This document shows, in pieces, positions 8,725-22,743 of a stretch of 64,000 bases of DNA. This DNA comes from a virus. The stretch lies in the IMG/VR virus record IMGVR_UViG_3300021963_000041, positions 62,001 to 126,000 of that record; one strand, written 5' to 3'. Position 1 is the stretch's first letter. Every line of letters starts with the position of its first letter. The position numbers were made by a program, and so were the translations under genes. Under the pieces are notes generated by a model. It did no database searches, was not told the origin of the DNA, and worked only from the letters and a program-made list of their open reading frames with translations.

Positions 8725-11109
8725 TTAAGCGTTGTCAAAAGTTGCTCCAGTAGGAAGAATGTTAAAGTCAAGAACGATAAATTCTGCTGCTTTAGCTGGT
8801 TGTAAGTAAATTTGACCGTACATGATGTTTCTGTCGATTACATCAGGTGTGTTGTTAGTCTCATCCATTACAACTTTGAAAGCATAAAGACCTTGACGAG
8901 CTTTAACTGTTTCTAAGTATGGAGTTACGATGTTCAAGAAACGTTGACGTGTAGCTGTAGTATTGTTTTCGAATACCAAATAGCGGCTAGCACTTGCAAT
9001 GTATTTCTTCATTGTGATCATTAAACGTCTTACATTGATACGATCAAGAGCTGATGGTTTAGCTTGTAGAGTTTTTTGACCCCAGATACAAATTCCTTGG
9101 TTAGGGAATGTTGCAATTGCATTGATCTTGTTTTCGTATAAGTCGTTTCTATCAGCTTGGTTAAGTTTCAATTCAACATCAACTGCTTCAGAGATACCTC
9201 CACGGTTTAGACCAGCTGGTGCAAACCATTCGTAAGCTACTGAATCGTTGTAAGCCATTACACGTGGAACAACAACACTAGGTGGAACCCATACTGGTTT
9301 GTTCTTGTTTGTGTCTAGGATTTTAACCCATGGCCAGTAAGTACCTACGTAGTTAGAATCGATTCCTGAGTCAGTTACTGCTGCGATTGCTGCTGCTGCT
9401 GATTGACCTTGGATAACTGGATCTGCGATTACAAATGCATCTCCACGATCTTCTGCTACTTCGATAGCTTTATTAACGATAGCTGAGTGATCTTTAATTG
9501 TAGCACCTGGAGTAACGATTAAGTTAACATCATATTCATCAGAGTTGCTGATTACATTGAGTGCTTTTACATATCCTACTGAACCTTTTGCAGTTGCAGT
9601 TGAACAATCCATACCAAACAAGTTAGTAGCTGTGATTGCTGAACCTACTTTCTTAACGATTGCTGGGTCCATACCATCAAATCCACCTTGGAATGGTACT
9701 GTAAATTTCAAGAATGTGCTTACGTCTAATCCAGCGAATAATGATGCAGAGATTGAAGAACCTCCCACAAATGTTGAGCTGTCGTTTAATTTAGAAGCAC
9801 TTGCGTGAATGAAACAAGCATCAAGGTTGAATGCAGCATTATTCATTGCTGATGTACCAAGAGCTAATGGTTTCAAGTAGTTTTCGTTATCTGCTGTAGA
9901 CCAGCTCCATCCGTAGTAAGCTTTCTTATTGTAAGCGCTATTGATCTCGGTGTTTTGAGTCACCATAGATGCAGTTGGCATTGCGTAGCTAGAAGATACT
10001 GGCTGGATTACTGCAGCAAAACCAAAAGGTTTTACGTTTGCTGTAATCGCTTTAGCTGATACAGCTGAATCAACTTCTACACGAATGTATTTAGAAATGT
10101 TGTTGTAATCTCCAGTTACAGATACTACACCTGCTGAACTTACTGAGTAAGCTTTATCACCAATTCGACGAGCGATGTAATTAGATGAATCTGGATCTAA
10201 ATTAAGACCAGTGAATGATTCTAAGATAACTGGACGTTGGTCTGTATCATTGTAGTCACGAACTACTACTGTGAATGATCCATAATCGCTTCCTGCATCA
10301 TCTCCAGGTAGAGTTGTGTTGATTACAGCAACTTTAAATGAAGTGTTTGTGTCAGTGCCATCAGCAAGAGTGTGAATCTTAAATAAGTTTAGTTTCTCGT
10401 TACCAATGATTTGTGATTGAATCCATGGAGTCTCAGCGTTTGAGTATGCACCTGCTGAACCAGATAGATCAACTTTTGCATTAGCTGATTGAGATACGAA
10501 GCTTACAGATCCAGATAAACCTGGAGTAGTTGCTAGGTAACCACCAAACCAAGTGTACATATAACCCTTCTTACCACCTTTTACGGATTGGCCAAGTACA
10601 TTGGCAAAAGAGTTAACATTTGCTGGGTTAGCAGATGCAGTAAGTGCTTGTGCAGTTACGCTTGAACCAGAAAGCTGGAATCCGAAAGATCCAGTTACGC
10701 TACCTGCTTGGAAAGCGGTAAAATCTGATTTAGTGTATCCGTTACCAGTAGAAGAACCTACAGTGGTAGTTGGCATAATAACACCAACCAATCTAGTGAT
10801 TGATCCAGTAGTGTGGATGATTTGTACTGCGTCAGCATTGTAGCCTCCCTCAGACAATACACGAACCACAGTAACAGTTGAAGCGCTATTCAAGTAGCTC
10901 TTAACTGCATATGGTACGTATGTTTCTTCGCTTAAGCCACCGAACTTAGCAATAAAGTCATCAAATGAAGTGACAACTGTCGGTACAAAAGCAGGTCCTT
11001 TTACTGTTGGACCAATGATTGCAGCTCCGATTGCTGCAATACCTGCAGGTAAAAACGAGAGGTCTTTCTCGTTTGTAAATACACCTGGTGATACTATTCT
11101 TTCAGCCAT
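8725..11109 (-). CDS. Tail sheath protein (T4 gp18-like)
   Basis: A 794-residue protein, longer than T4 gp18 (659). The N-terminus AERIVSPGVFTNEKDLS, then a hydrophobic AAIGAAIIGPTVKGPAFVPT segment and FGGLS, is the standard start of myophage sheath proteins. The C-terminal 130 residues (LNRGGISEAVDVELKLNQAD, then INAIATFPNQGICIWGQKTL, then IYLQPAKAAEFIVLDF) match the conserved sheath core that forms the handshake between subunits. The middle, about residues 110-480, is Ser/Thr-rich and probably surface-exposed. A TATTTATA motif lies 28 bases before the ATG. Confidence 0.95.
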   Translation of the reverse strand: MAERIVSPGVFTNEKDLSFLPAGIAAIGAAIIGPTVKGPAFVPTVVTSFDDFIAKFGGLSEETYVPYAVKSYLNSASTVTVVRVLSEGGYNADAVQIIHTTGSITRLVGVIMPTTTVGSSTGNGYTKSDFTAFQAGSVTGSFGFQLSGSSVTAQALTASANPANVNSFANVLGQSVKGGKKGYMYTWFGGYLATTPGLSGSVSFVSQSANAKVDLSGSAGAYSNAETPWIQSQIIGNEKLNLFKIHTLADGTDTNTSFKVAVINTTLPGDDAGSDYGSFTVVVRDYNDTDQRPVILESFTGLNLDPDSSNYIARRIGDKAYSVSSAGVVSVTGDYNNISKYIRVEVDSAVSAKAITANVKPFGFAAVIQPVSSSYAMPTASMVTQNTEINSAYNKKAYYGWSWSTADNENYLKPLALGTSAMNNAAFNLDACFIHASASKLNDSSTFVGGSSISASLFAGLDVSTFLKFTVPFQGGFDGMDPAIVKKVGSAITATNLFGMDCSTATAKGSVGYVKALNVISNSDEYDVNLIVTPGATIKDHSAIVNKAIEVAEDRGDAFVIADPVIQGQSAAAAIAAVTDSGIDSNYVGTYWPWVKILDTNKNKPVWVPPSVVVPRVMAYNDSVAYEWFAPAGLNRGGISEAVDVELKLNQADRNDLYENKINAIATFPNQGICIWGQKTLQAKPSALDRINVRRLMITMKKYIASASRYLVFENNTTATRQRFLNIVTPYLETVKARQGLYAFKVVMDETNNTPDVIDRNIMYGQIYLQPAKAAEFIVLDFNILPTGATFDNA

Positions 11110-11137
11110 TGTTGTAATGTAGTTTTATCAGTTTGAA

Positions 11138-11145
11138 TATAAATA
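11138..11145 (-). promoter_or_regulatory. TATTTATA motif before the sheath gene
   Basis: Ends 28 bases before the ATG at 11109. Confidence 0.55.
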
Positions 11146-11175
11146 TCACAACATACAGCGAAACCTTAAAATACC

Positions 11176-11448
11176 TTAGCTATTTGGCGTAAATTGTCCA
11201 GTCTCAAGATCTAAAGAACCAGCTCCGTATTTTGCATCTAATTCTTGAGCTAGCTTCTTTTCTTCCTCGTTCGTCTCTACAATCTGATTTTCTAGTAATC
11301 CCTCTTGCTCGATTAAGCCATTAAGATAGGTTTCAGCATTCTTTTTTGCTAACTTTAATTGTACTAGTTGAATACCTAATACGTTGTACTTCTCTTGTAA
11401 GACTTTGATTTGCTCAAGTTCTTCTGCGCTAAATTGCTTGTTTTCCAT
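11176..11448 (-). CDS. Small coiled-coil protein next to the sheath gene
   Basis: A 90-residue protein. I take ATG at 11448 as the start (MENKQFSAEELEQIK) and not an upstream in-frame one, because a TATTTATA motif at 11474-11481 sits in the upstream stretch and the extra residues look non-coding. The body is a Glu/Lys/Gln-rich coiled coil with regular Leu and Ile. The C-terminus is YGAGSLDLETGQFTPNS. I recall similar short proteins near tail genes of marine phages but know no function. It may assist assembly of the neighbouring fibre or sheath proteins; this is a guess. Confidence 0.65.
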   Translation of the reverse strand: MENKQFSAEELEQIKVLQEKYNVLGIQLVQLKLAKKNAETYLNGLIEQEGLLENQIVETNEEEKKLAQELDAKYGAGSLDLETGQFTPNS

Positions 11449-11473
11449 AACTTTGTTTTTATGTTGTTCTTTG

Positions 11474-11481
11474 TATAAATA
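11474..11481 (-). promoter_or_regulatory. TATTTATA motif before the 90-residue coiled-coil gene
   Basis: Ends 25 bases before ATG 11448; its position supports that start over an upstream ATG. Confidence 0.5.
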
Positions 11482-11501
11482 TGTTGTTTTGTTTGTAAAC
11501 C

Positions 11502-12095
11502 TTACTTGTAATGTCCGCCACCGACCCATAAAACAGCACTTTGTCTCAATCCTTCAGTTACTGGTGTTACTCTGTGTAACATGAATGACGGAAAGATTGC
11601 AACCGCTCCTTTTTTGCGTGGTACAGCAAATGAGAAGTTACCTGGCATTAACTCTAAGTCACCACCCACATAATCATCGGGGTCTGCTAATTGAACTACA
11701 ACAGAAACCTTTCTGTGTGAGATTGTGGAAGGTCCAATATCGACATGCCAGTCATAATGACCTCCCCCCGCTTCATACTGAGTGTATTGGATATCATCTA
11801 TAATACTATGCAAGTCAAAATGCCATAAAGCGTTATTTGCTTCTACTACCATGTTGGCAATACGATCATAAAACCAACCCCACTCAGGAGTATTTGGAAG
11901 CCATTTGATTTTTGATTTTCTAATGGCTTCCTCTACTTCTTCATTATTGCCAATTATTGTAGCATCTTGTTCATCGTACTTGGTTGCAGAGTTGTGTATG
12001 TGGTTTACCTCTTCTTCTGTAAAACCATTTTCAAACCAATAGTATTGAGTCTGGTCTACGTTTTCTGCTGGTCTAAATGTAGGTCTATTATTCAT
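11502..12095 (-). CDS. 2-oxoglutarate/Fe(II) oxygenase, PKHD-type (prolyl hydroxylase-like)
   Basis: A 197-residue protein with the complete catalytic set of the PKHD/P4H type: YDWHVDIG gives the iron ligands His117 and Asp119, LHRVTPVTEGLRQS gives His174 and the 2-oxoglutarate-binding Arg184. Between them are RKVSVVVQLADPDDYVGGDL and KGAVAIFPSFM, typical of this superfamily (PiuC/YbiX-like). It would couple 2-oxoglutarate decarboxylation to hydroxylation of a protein side chain. The gene directly upstream, 36 bases away, encodes a Gly-Pro-Thr collagen-like fibre, so that protein is the natural candidate substrate. The family call is firm; the substrate is inference. The upstream region holds only a degenerate TATATTTTA. 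Confidence 0.88.
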   Translation of the reverse strand: MNNRPTFRPAENVDQTQYYWFENGFTEEEVNHIHNSATKYDEQDATIIGNNEEVEEAIRKSKIKWLPNTPEWGWFYDRIANMVVEANNALWHFDLHSIIDDIQYTQYEAGGGHYDWHVDIGPSTISHRKVSVVVQLADPDDYVGGDLELMPGNFSFAVPRKKGAVAIFPSFMLHRVTPVTEGLRQSAVLWVGGGHYK

Positions 12096-12131
12096 AACTA
12101 AAATATACGTAAAAAATTAAAACTATGCAAC

Positions 12132-13958
12132 TTATATTATTGTCACGTTTGTTAATAAACCGTTTGTAAAGTCCATAATAACTGTCGCACCTCTTGGGTC
12201 GGCAACCATAACCGATGCAGTCATACCAGTTGTACCACCACCAGATCCTGGAGGTCCTGGAGGGCCAGTAGGTCCAGTTGGGCCTGGAGCTCCATCGGAT
12301 CCTGCGGGACCAGTAGGTCCAGGTGCCCCAGTGGGGCCTGGAGATCCAGTTCCTGAAGGTCCGGTAGGTCCGGTAGGTCCTGGACTGCCAGTAGGTCCAC
12401 TAGGTCCAGTTGGGCCAGTTGGTCCAGGTGCTCCTCTTAATGCTGCTAAGAAGGCAGATTCTGTTCCACTATTACCTAAAGCTAACCAAGACTCATAAGC
12501 TGAACGACCAGTAGCTCCAGTAGGACCAGTTGGACCAGGTCCACCAGTAGGTCCAGTTCCACCACTCGGTCCTGGAGGGCCAGTTGGACCAGGTCCGCCA
12601 TTAGTTCCACTAGGACCTGGACTACCAGTTGGGCCAGTTGGGCCAGTGGGTCCAGTGGGACCAGTAGGACCTGATAAAGCATATGTACTTAGGTTCTCTG
12701 TAGTAACAAATGTGTATGGGCCTTTCTGTACACCACCCTCTAATCTTGAGTATTGAGGTGCTGTCCAGAATGGCATGATTAAGGTTTGGTTATAGTAGGT
12801 CTGTCCATCACCATGATTTGATATTATATAACTTGCCCAACTGCCATTATATCCTGCAATTCCAGATGGTGCTTGATACCAGGTCTGAGTACCGTTTCCA
12901 AACCCAGCGTTTGATAAAGCTCCTGCTGTATATGAAGTTGATCCTGCAGGTCCTGTGGGTCCAGTAGGTCCAGGTGATCCAGTAGGTCCACTAGGTCCTG
13001 GAGGGCCACTAGGTCCAGTTGGACCAGTAGGGCCAGTAGGTCCTGCTACTGTTGATCCAGGTCCGGTTGGGCCGGTAGGACCGGTAGGTCCAGGTGATCC
13101 AGTTGGACCAGGTGAGCCAGTAGGACCGCTTGGTCCAGTAGCTCCAGTAGGTCCAGTGGGCCCTGTCGGTCCAGTAGGACCAGTAGCCCAAGAAGATAAT
13201 CCAGTGCTTGTGTAGTAGGTTCCTCCACTAGGAATCGTTACCATTCCAGGCAACCATTTTAGTGAGCTATTATCTCCATTATGAACTGCAATCAATACCC
13301 AACCATCGACTACTTGGACTGATCCATCGTTGTAAGGAAGTACCACAAGTTTGTTTGAATCGTAGGTATTGGCCATTCCACGAGCCACTTTGTAATAAAC
13401 TCCTGACCATGCAGGTACTAATAAATTGGAAACTGGTCCAATATCTAAATAACCACTAGCTGCTTGACTATTGTCAGCAGGAATGACAATTACTCGCTCA
13501 CCCCACGATACTCTACCACCTGACCATGTTACAGTACCTCCACCGTTAACTGCATAGTTTGCGTTAGCAGTTTCATATTCTGTTGGGCCAGTAGGTCCAG
13601 TTGCACCCGTAGGACCAGTAGGGCCAGTAGGCCCAGTTGGGCCACTTGGTCCTGGAGGGCCAGTCGGTCCAGTGCTTCCATTGGTTCCACTAGGGCCAGT
13701 AGGACCGGTAGGTCCAGTCAGACCAGTATCCCCTTTCAATCCCTGAGGTCCACTAGGGCCAGTCGGTCCAGTGGGTCCACTTGGTCCTGGAGGTCCACTT
13801 GGTCCAGTTGAACCTGGAGATCCAGTAGGGCCAGTTGGTCCACTTGGTCCAGTAGGTCCAGTAGGTCCTATAAATTGAGGATAGCTACTAGCATCGAAAT
13901 TACCAGTATGTAGAGCTTCGTTACCTCCTATGGTTGTTCCTGTTTTTAGCTTAGCCAT
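12132..13958 (-). CDS. Collagen-like tail fibre protein
   Basis: A 608-residue protein with four blocks of Gly-x-y triplets, mostly Gly-Pro-Thr with Gly-Pro-Ser, Gly-Ser-Pro and Gly-Pro-Pro, at residues about 30-127, 258-345, 430-482 and 510-575. They alternate with globular segments of 60-130 residues rich in Tyr, Trp, Gly and Ser. Collagen-like triplets form trimeric rods, and phages use them in tail fibres. The N-terminus ([18 protein letters not shown]) resembles fibre attachment ends. Prolines occur in the Y position in Ser-Pro-Gly, Pro-Pro-Gly and Ala-Pro-Gly, the type of site used by collagen prolyl hydroxylases. The start overlaps a 53-codon gene by one base. Confidence 0.88.
   Translation of the reverse strand: MAKLKTGTTIGGNEALHTGNFDASSYPQFIGPTGPTGPSGPTGPTGSPGSTGPSGPPGPSGPTGPTGPSGPQGLKGDTGLTGPTGPTGPSGTNGSTGPTGPPGPSGPTGPTGPTGPTGATGPTGPTEYETANANYAVNGGGTVTWSGGRVSWGERVIVIPADNSQAASGYLDIGPVSNLLVPAWSGVYYKVARGMANTYDSNKLVVLPYNDGSVQVVDGWVLIAVHNGDNSSLKWLPGMVTIPSGGTYYTSTGLSSWATGPTGPTGPTGPTGATGPSGPTGSPGPTGSPGPTGPTGPTGPGSTVAGPTGPTGPTGPSGPPGPSGPTGSPGPTGPTGPAGSTSYTAGALSNAGFGNGTQTWYQAPSGIAGYNGSWASYIISNHGDGQTYYNQTLIMPFWTAPQYSRLEGGVQKGPYTFVTTENLSTYALSGPTGPTGPTGPTGPTGSPGPSGTNGGPGPTGPPGPSGGTGPTGGPGPTGPTGATGRSAYESWLALGNSGTESAFLAALRGAPGPTGPTGPSGPTGSPGPTGPTGPSGTGSPGPTGAPGPTGPAGSDGAPGPTGPTGPPGPPGSGGGTTGMTASVMVADPRGATVIMDFTNGLLTNVTII
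12239..12432. repeat. GPT triplet block 4 of the 608-residue fibre
   Basis: Nine-base Gly-Pro-Thr/Ser units near the 3' end of the gene, with codon variation between units. This block has the most Gly-Ala-Pro and Gly-Pro-Pro triplets. Confidence 0.9.
12503..12672. repeat. GPT triplet block 3 of the 608-residue fibre
   Basis: Gly-x-y triplets interrupted by a Gly-Thr-Asn-Gly-Gly step. Synonymous codons vary between units, so slippage in replication is reduced. Confidence 0.88.
12946..13191. repeat. GPT triplet block 2 of the 608-residue fibre
   Basis: About 27 Gly-x-y triplets with one break (Gly-Ser-Thr-Val-Ala) near the middle. Confidence 0.9.
13583..13868. repeat. GPT triplet block 1 of the 608-residue fibre
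   Basis: About 32 consecutive Gly-x-y triplets. It includes [16 protein letters not shown], which is also present in the other collagen-like fibre gene. Confidence 0.9.
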
Positions 13959-14119
13959 TATATCTCGTTCTGTTTTATTGTTTCAATTTCACTAAGAATC
14001 TCTAGGACTCTTGGATTATACAATCCTTCCAACTCTTGTCGTTCTTCATCTGTACTGGCTTGGCCAATTATCCAGGTGATCGAACTTAGCTCCATTTGTA
14101 GTTTTTGTAGCTCTGTCAT
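13958..14119 (-). CDS. Short helical protein between two fibre genes
   Basis: A 53-residue open frame, ATG at 14119 ([20 protein letters not shown]) and TAA at 13958-13960. The stop shares its last base with the ATG of the collagen-like fibre gene, and the start follows the previous stop by 4 bases, so it fills the gap exactly as expected for a real gene. It is Glu/Leu/Gln-rich and mostly helical. No family recognised. It resembles in size and composition the other short genes beside fibre genes in this window. Confidence 0.65.
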   Translation of the reverse strand: MTELQKLQMELSSITWIIGQASTDEERQELEGLYNPRVLEILSEIETIKQNEI

Positions 14120-14123
14120 AATC

Positions 14124-15595
14124 TTATATTCTTATATCAATAACACCTTTTCTTTTATATACAGTATCTAGTTGATTAGCTCCGTCCTCCTTAATTACTC
14201 TCTGTCCTCTTCCGACAGCTGCATAAGGATGTCTTACACCACCTCCAGTATATACTGAATGTAAAGATCCGTCGTTAACTAGTAACCTTGATTTCATAGC
14301 TCTCATTTGAGCATCTAATGTTGAGTTAGGATTAATTGCATCGAACGATGTCATAACCCACACCTGACTACTAGTGATGGTTGCAAGCTTATTAGCTAAC
14401 GCTGTTCTAGCACTATCGTCTCCGTATGTATCATAAACTTGATCAAACACTACTGAAACTGATGCCTCATCTATAATAGTAAGTCTTAAACCTCTACCAC
14501 CCTCTTGGTTGTATATTGTTGTACCATTGAGTTGTAAAACTCTAGGACCATATACTGCAAACCTATCTGTACCGTTTCCAATATCTAAACCTACGTAAGC
14601 TGTTCCTTTTGCAAACACTGCAATAGTTTCTTCCGAAATAGTGTCGGATTCCCAACCACCTGATGTAAGGTTCCAAGAAACGTTATCTGTAATATCTGTG
14701 ATTTGAATATTATCTACATAGACATGAGTTCCTCTACTACCCTGATCTTCATAACTAAAACCAATTTTCAGGTTAGCGTATAAATCAAAATACCCTGCAA
14801 CCATTGGTGCTCTATAATCCCAAATACTAGGATACTCTTGATCAGGTGGAACGCCTTTTGTAGGCTGTCCAGTCCAGCTTGGCTTTCTATAAACATAACC
14901 ATTATACTGTACTGGTTGCCAGTCACCATACTGTGTACTCGCATTCCAGACTGGAGTGTTTTGACCCGGTACCCAATCTAGGTAACCGTCTTGAATTGTG
15001 TATGTATACTCATACCTTCTCCACTCCCAATCAGTATCAAATGCCGATACAGCGGAATACCATGGAGTTGGTAACCAAATTCCTAAATCTCCCCAACCTA
15101 CGGTAAGGTTATTGTAAACTTCCATCTGATTACCATTTGTATATCCTCGGTAGTTAAATGAAAATCTGTATGTGTGACCTCTTAATTTTGAAGCAGCTGG
15201 TGGATAAAAAGCTAATCCACCCCAAGTTGAGGCTGCTGAAATGTTTGGGTATCTAAATATGTGAACACCGTATGATGCATCCTTACCAGCATGCCTTCTA
15301 GCGGTTGTGTATATATTATCTTGTTTGTAGATTCCCCAATTTGAGTTGCCATATATGTTCTCCGACCCGAATGCTTGATTGTTTGGATTAGACCACCATC
15401 TATCACCTTGATCATTAACATGCCAACCAATGGCATCTAAAGAATTATATGTTTCATCAAAAGCAGCACAATGCATATCACCATCACCTTTGAGTACAGC
15501 TCTTACGCCGGTAGGCAAAGACGAAGTCTCATGAAAGACACCTTCATTTAGGTGCCAGGTGTTACTGGATCTTATGAATGTTGCTTTTGTAGCCA

Positions 15596-15596
<1 letters not shown>
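14124..15596 (-). CDS. Tail fibre protein with C-terminal ILEI/FAM3-like domain
   Basis: A 490-residue protein. The first 330 residues are rich in Trp, Tyr and Asn and look like a beta-sandwich adhesin: one stretch contains FRYPNISAASTWGGLAFYPP and a later one IGFSYEDQGSRGTHVYVDNI, the style of carbohydrate-binding jelly rolls. Residues about 355-475 match the ILEI/FAM3 pattern: GGRGLRLTIIDEASVSVVFD, then VYDTYGDDSARTALANKLAT, then VWVMTSFDAINPN and a closing glycine-rich turn. That domain is known from animal secreted proteins and also from glycan-related bacterial and phage proteins. It overlaps the stop of the upstream collagen-like gene by one base. Receptor binding is the likely role. 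Confidence 0.7.
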
Positions 15597-20603
<5,007 letters not shown>

Positions 20604-20688
20604 ACTACAAATTTCTTAAACTGTGGTTAGATACATACACTTATGCCGTGTATATGCCTACTTCCTTTCGGCCTACAGCTTTATTTCT

Positions 20689-20696
20689 AATAAATA
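20689..20696 (-). promoter_or_regulatory. TATTTATT motif before the 1111-residue fibre gene
   Basis: Ends 85 bases before the ATG at 20603, so the leader would be long. GCCTAC occurs twice in that leader (20656-20661 and 20671-20676). Confidence 0.45.
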
Positions 20697-20710
20697 TCTT
20701 GTTAAAGATA

Positions 20711-20977
20711 TTAGGATACCGCCTGCTCAGCTTTTTTTTGTTTCCTTGCTTCTGCTGCAATAGCACGTTCTAATTCAGCAGCCTTTTCAGCTTGCATACG
20801 TGCTTCTTGTGCTTCACGCTCAGCCAACATTGTGCGAATAGTCTGTAGTTCTGTTTCTAGTTTGTATTGTAGATTACCTACAAACTTAGCATCCTTACCA
20901 GTTATATTGATTACGTCTAATGATTGACGCAATAATGTAATCTCTTGTACTGAGAGATCGATTGAGAAAATATCCAT
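20711..20977 (-). CDS. Small helical protein, paralogue of the adjacent 64-residue protein
   Basis: An 88-residue protein. Residues 6-50 (LSVQEITLLRQSLDVINITG, then KFVGNLQYKLETEL) align in pattern with the 64-residue neighbour. The C-terminal 35 residues are a highly charged Ala/Glu/Lys helix absent from the neighbour. I do not know a function. Placement between two fibre genes suggests a role in fibre assembly, or simply a small conserved tail-region protein. Confidence 0.65.
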   Translation of the reverse strand: MDIFSIDLSVQEITLLRQSLDVINITGKDAKFVGNLQYKLETELQTIRTMLAEREAQEARMQAEKAAELERAIAAEARKQKKAEQAVS

Positions 20978-20990
20978 AACTTATTTGTCT

Positions 20991-21185
20991 TTATTTAGCT
21001 TCCTGCTGCAGGTATTGATTCTGCAGCTTGGTTACTAGAATATAGAACATTTCTACCTGTTCTCCAACTAATTGTGTTGTTTTCAGGGTTTTTAATAAAA
21101 ATTCAAGCTCCTGAAGATTGAGCTTGTTGCCGTCTTCAGAAGCTTGATTATTTGTTTGTGTTGCTAGTTTATTAAAAATACTCAT
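20991..21185 (-). CDS. Small helical protein, paralogue of the adjacent 88-residue protein
   Basis: A 64-residue protein. Residues 21-60 (KLNLQELEFLLKTLKTTQLV, then GEQVEMFYILVTKLQNQY) form two helices with the same spacing of Leu, Gly and Lys-Leu as the 88-residue protein, so the pair probably arose by duplication. It lies 15 bases after the stop of the 495-residue fibre-like gene and 13 bases before the next start, in one operon. Function unknown. Confidence 0.65.
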   Translation of the reverse strand: MSIFNKLATQTNNQASEDGNKLNLQELEFLLKTLKTTQLVGEQVEMFYILVTKLQNQYLQQEAK

Positions 21186-21200
21186 AACCTATATTAAGTT

Positions 21201-22688
21201 TTATGCTGTATAAATCCAGAAGTCTCCTGCGTTAGACATATACATCGAACCTACTACCGCAAACTCACCAGTGATTGGTTTTGTTGCACCGTGGTTTGCT
21301 TCTACAAATAAGTAAGGAGCAAATGATCCACTCACACCAGAAGCTGATGTTGGATCAATTACGTTTGATGTATCAACTACACCTGATTGATATCCCCAAC
21401 GGTCTGTTGAAGAATCATATCCATATGCAATGTTACCTGCTGCGTCAGATCCTCTATCGATTACGATACCACCATCTCCTGCAGTTGCAGATCCTGATGC
21501 TAACAAGATAAACTGATCAGCTACATACAAGTTAGAAGAACTGATTGCTGTTACAGAACCCTCAACGTATAAAGTACCTTTAACGCTTAAGTTGTTATTA
21601 ACTGTCGTTGTACCAGTACTAGCACCTAAGTTTACTGTAGTTGCTGCACCACCAATGTTTAAAGTAGTTGCAGTTGTGTTAACTAAGTTGAAAGTTGTTG
21701 CAGAAGTTGTAATGTCTCCACCATTTACTGCTGCGTCACCCGTCAACGTTAATCCAACGAATTGTGGAGAATCTGAAGTTTGTAATCCTAAGTCAACTGC
21801 AGAAGCTGCTACACCGTTTGTTGTAAGTGTTACCTCACCCTGTGCACCTGATGCAATTGATGAACCAGATACAAGACCGGTTTTAAGAGTTACTACACCT
21901 GCTGACGATACTGTTGCACCACCTGATAATGTACTGAAGATAGAACCAGAGTAGTATGGTAACATTGAACCAGAATCTACAGAGAATGTTCTTGCTGTAG
22001 CTCCATTAAATGTACCGGCACTAAGTAAACCTGAACCTGCTGTTAAAGCTGCTAATGTAGTGTATGCTGTTGATGCTGCTGTTGCCCAAGACGCTGTACC
22101 AATTAAAGCACCAGTCAATGAACCAGTAAATCCTACTGAAGCTGATACTGATGTTACGTTAATTGCACTTGGTAAGTAGGCGTTAGCTAAAGTACCAGCG
22201 TTAATGTTAGATGCGTTTTGGTAGTAAGCAGGAAGCTGACCACCTAAGTTTAATGCGTTGTTTGCAGTTACTGCGTTTGTTGCCCAAGAAGCTGTACCAA
22301 CTAACGCACCAGTTAATGAACCAGTAAACGATGCAGTTACACCAGTTACTGAAATTTGAGCAGCTAACGCTAAGCTATCTGTACCCTCTACTGTTAAGTT
22401 TGTACCTGCTAAGTCCGTTAATAAGTTACCATAGGTAATGTACTTATTGGCACCATCATTAATATAAAACTGATCCGTAGATGTTAGGTCAGTTTTAGCA
22501 GTTGTAGGGAAGATTGCTGTTGCTGTTACTCCAGTCAATCCTGCACCATTACCGGTGAACGATCCCGTAAACGAACCCGTTAAGAAGGTAGTACCCTGTG
22601 CGGTCGTGATTTGCTGATTAGTACCGACGTTTAACTGACTCAGCTCAGCTGCCGAACCGGATACTATGACTTTTTTCCAAGTTGCCAT
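21201..22688 (-). CDS. Tail fibre-like protein
   Basis: A 495-residue protein starting ATWKKVIVSGSAAELSQLNV, the same N-terminal module as the 1111-residue fibre. It then carries several GSFTGSLTGALVGTASWA-type units that are typical of phage fibre shafts. A central region (SGSIFSTLSGGATVSSAGVV) leads to a C-terminal beta domain with SSNLYVADQFILLASGSA, DGGIVIDRGSDAAGNIAYGY and STDRWGYQSG, a pattern seen in phage head or tail decoration fibres. A TATTTATA motif lies 30 bases upstream. Fibre or fibre-base role is likely. Confidence 0.72.
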   Translation of the reverse strand: MATWKKVIVSGSAAELSQLNVGTNQQITTAQGTTFLTGSFTGSFTGNGAGLTGVTATAIFPTTAKTDLTSTDQFYINDGANKYITYGNLLTDLAGTNLTVEGTDSLALAAQISVTGVTASFTGSLTGALVGTASWATNAVTANNALNLGGQLPAYYQNASNINAGTLANAYLPSAINVTSVSASVGFTGSLTGALIGTASWATAASTAYTTLAALTAGSGLLSAGTFNGATARTFSVDSGSMLPYYSGSIFSTLSGGATVSSAGVVTLKTGLVSGSSIASGAQGEVTLTTNGVAASAVDLGLQTSDSPQFVGLTLTGDAAVNGGDITTSATTFNLVNTTATTLNIGGAATTVNLGASTGTTTVNNNLSVKGTLYVEGSVTAISSSNLYVADQFILLASGSATAGDGGIVIDRGSDAAGNIAYGYDSSTDRWGYQSGVVDTSNVIDPTSASGVSGSFAPYLFVEANHGATKPITGEFAVVGSMYMSNAGDFWIYTA

Positions 22689-22718
22689 GTTACTTTTAGA
22701 TTGTTTTTAGTTGTTGTA

Positions 22719-22726
22719 TATAAATA
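22719..22726 (-). promoter_or_regulatory. TATTTATA motif before the 495-residue fibre gene
   Basis: Ends 30 bases before the ATG at 22688, just after the 179-residue gene. Confidence 0.55.
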
Positions 22727-22743
22727 TGCTGTAGTATTAGAAA

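Noticed and set aside
11449-11529. Longer start for the 90-residue coiled-coil protein
   Set aside because: The extra 27 codons cover the TATTTATA box and the end of the oxygenase gene.
12955-13215. Plus-strand frame rich in Gly-Pro-Val opposite a collagen-like gene
   Set aside because: It is the mirror of the Gly-Pro-Thr repeats (the complement of GGTCCAGTA-type units reads as Gly-Pro-Val/Val-Gly-Pro) and has no start context.
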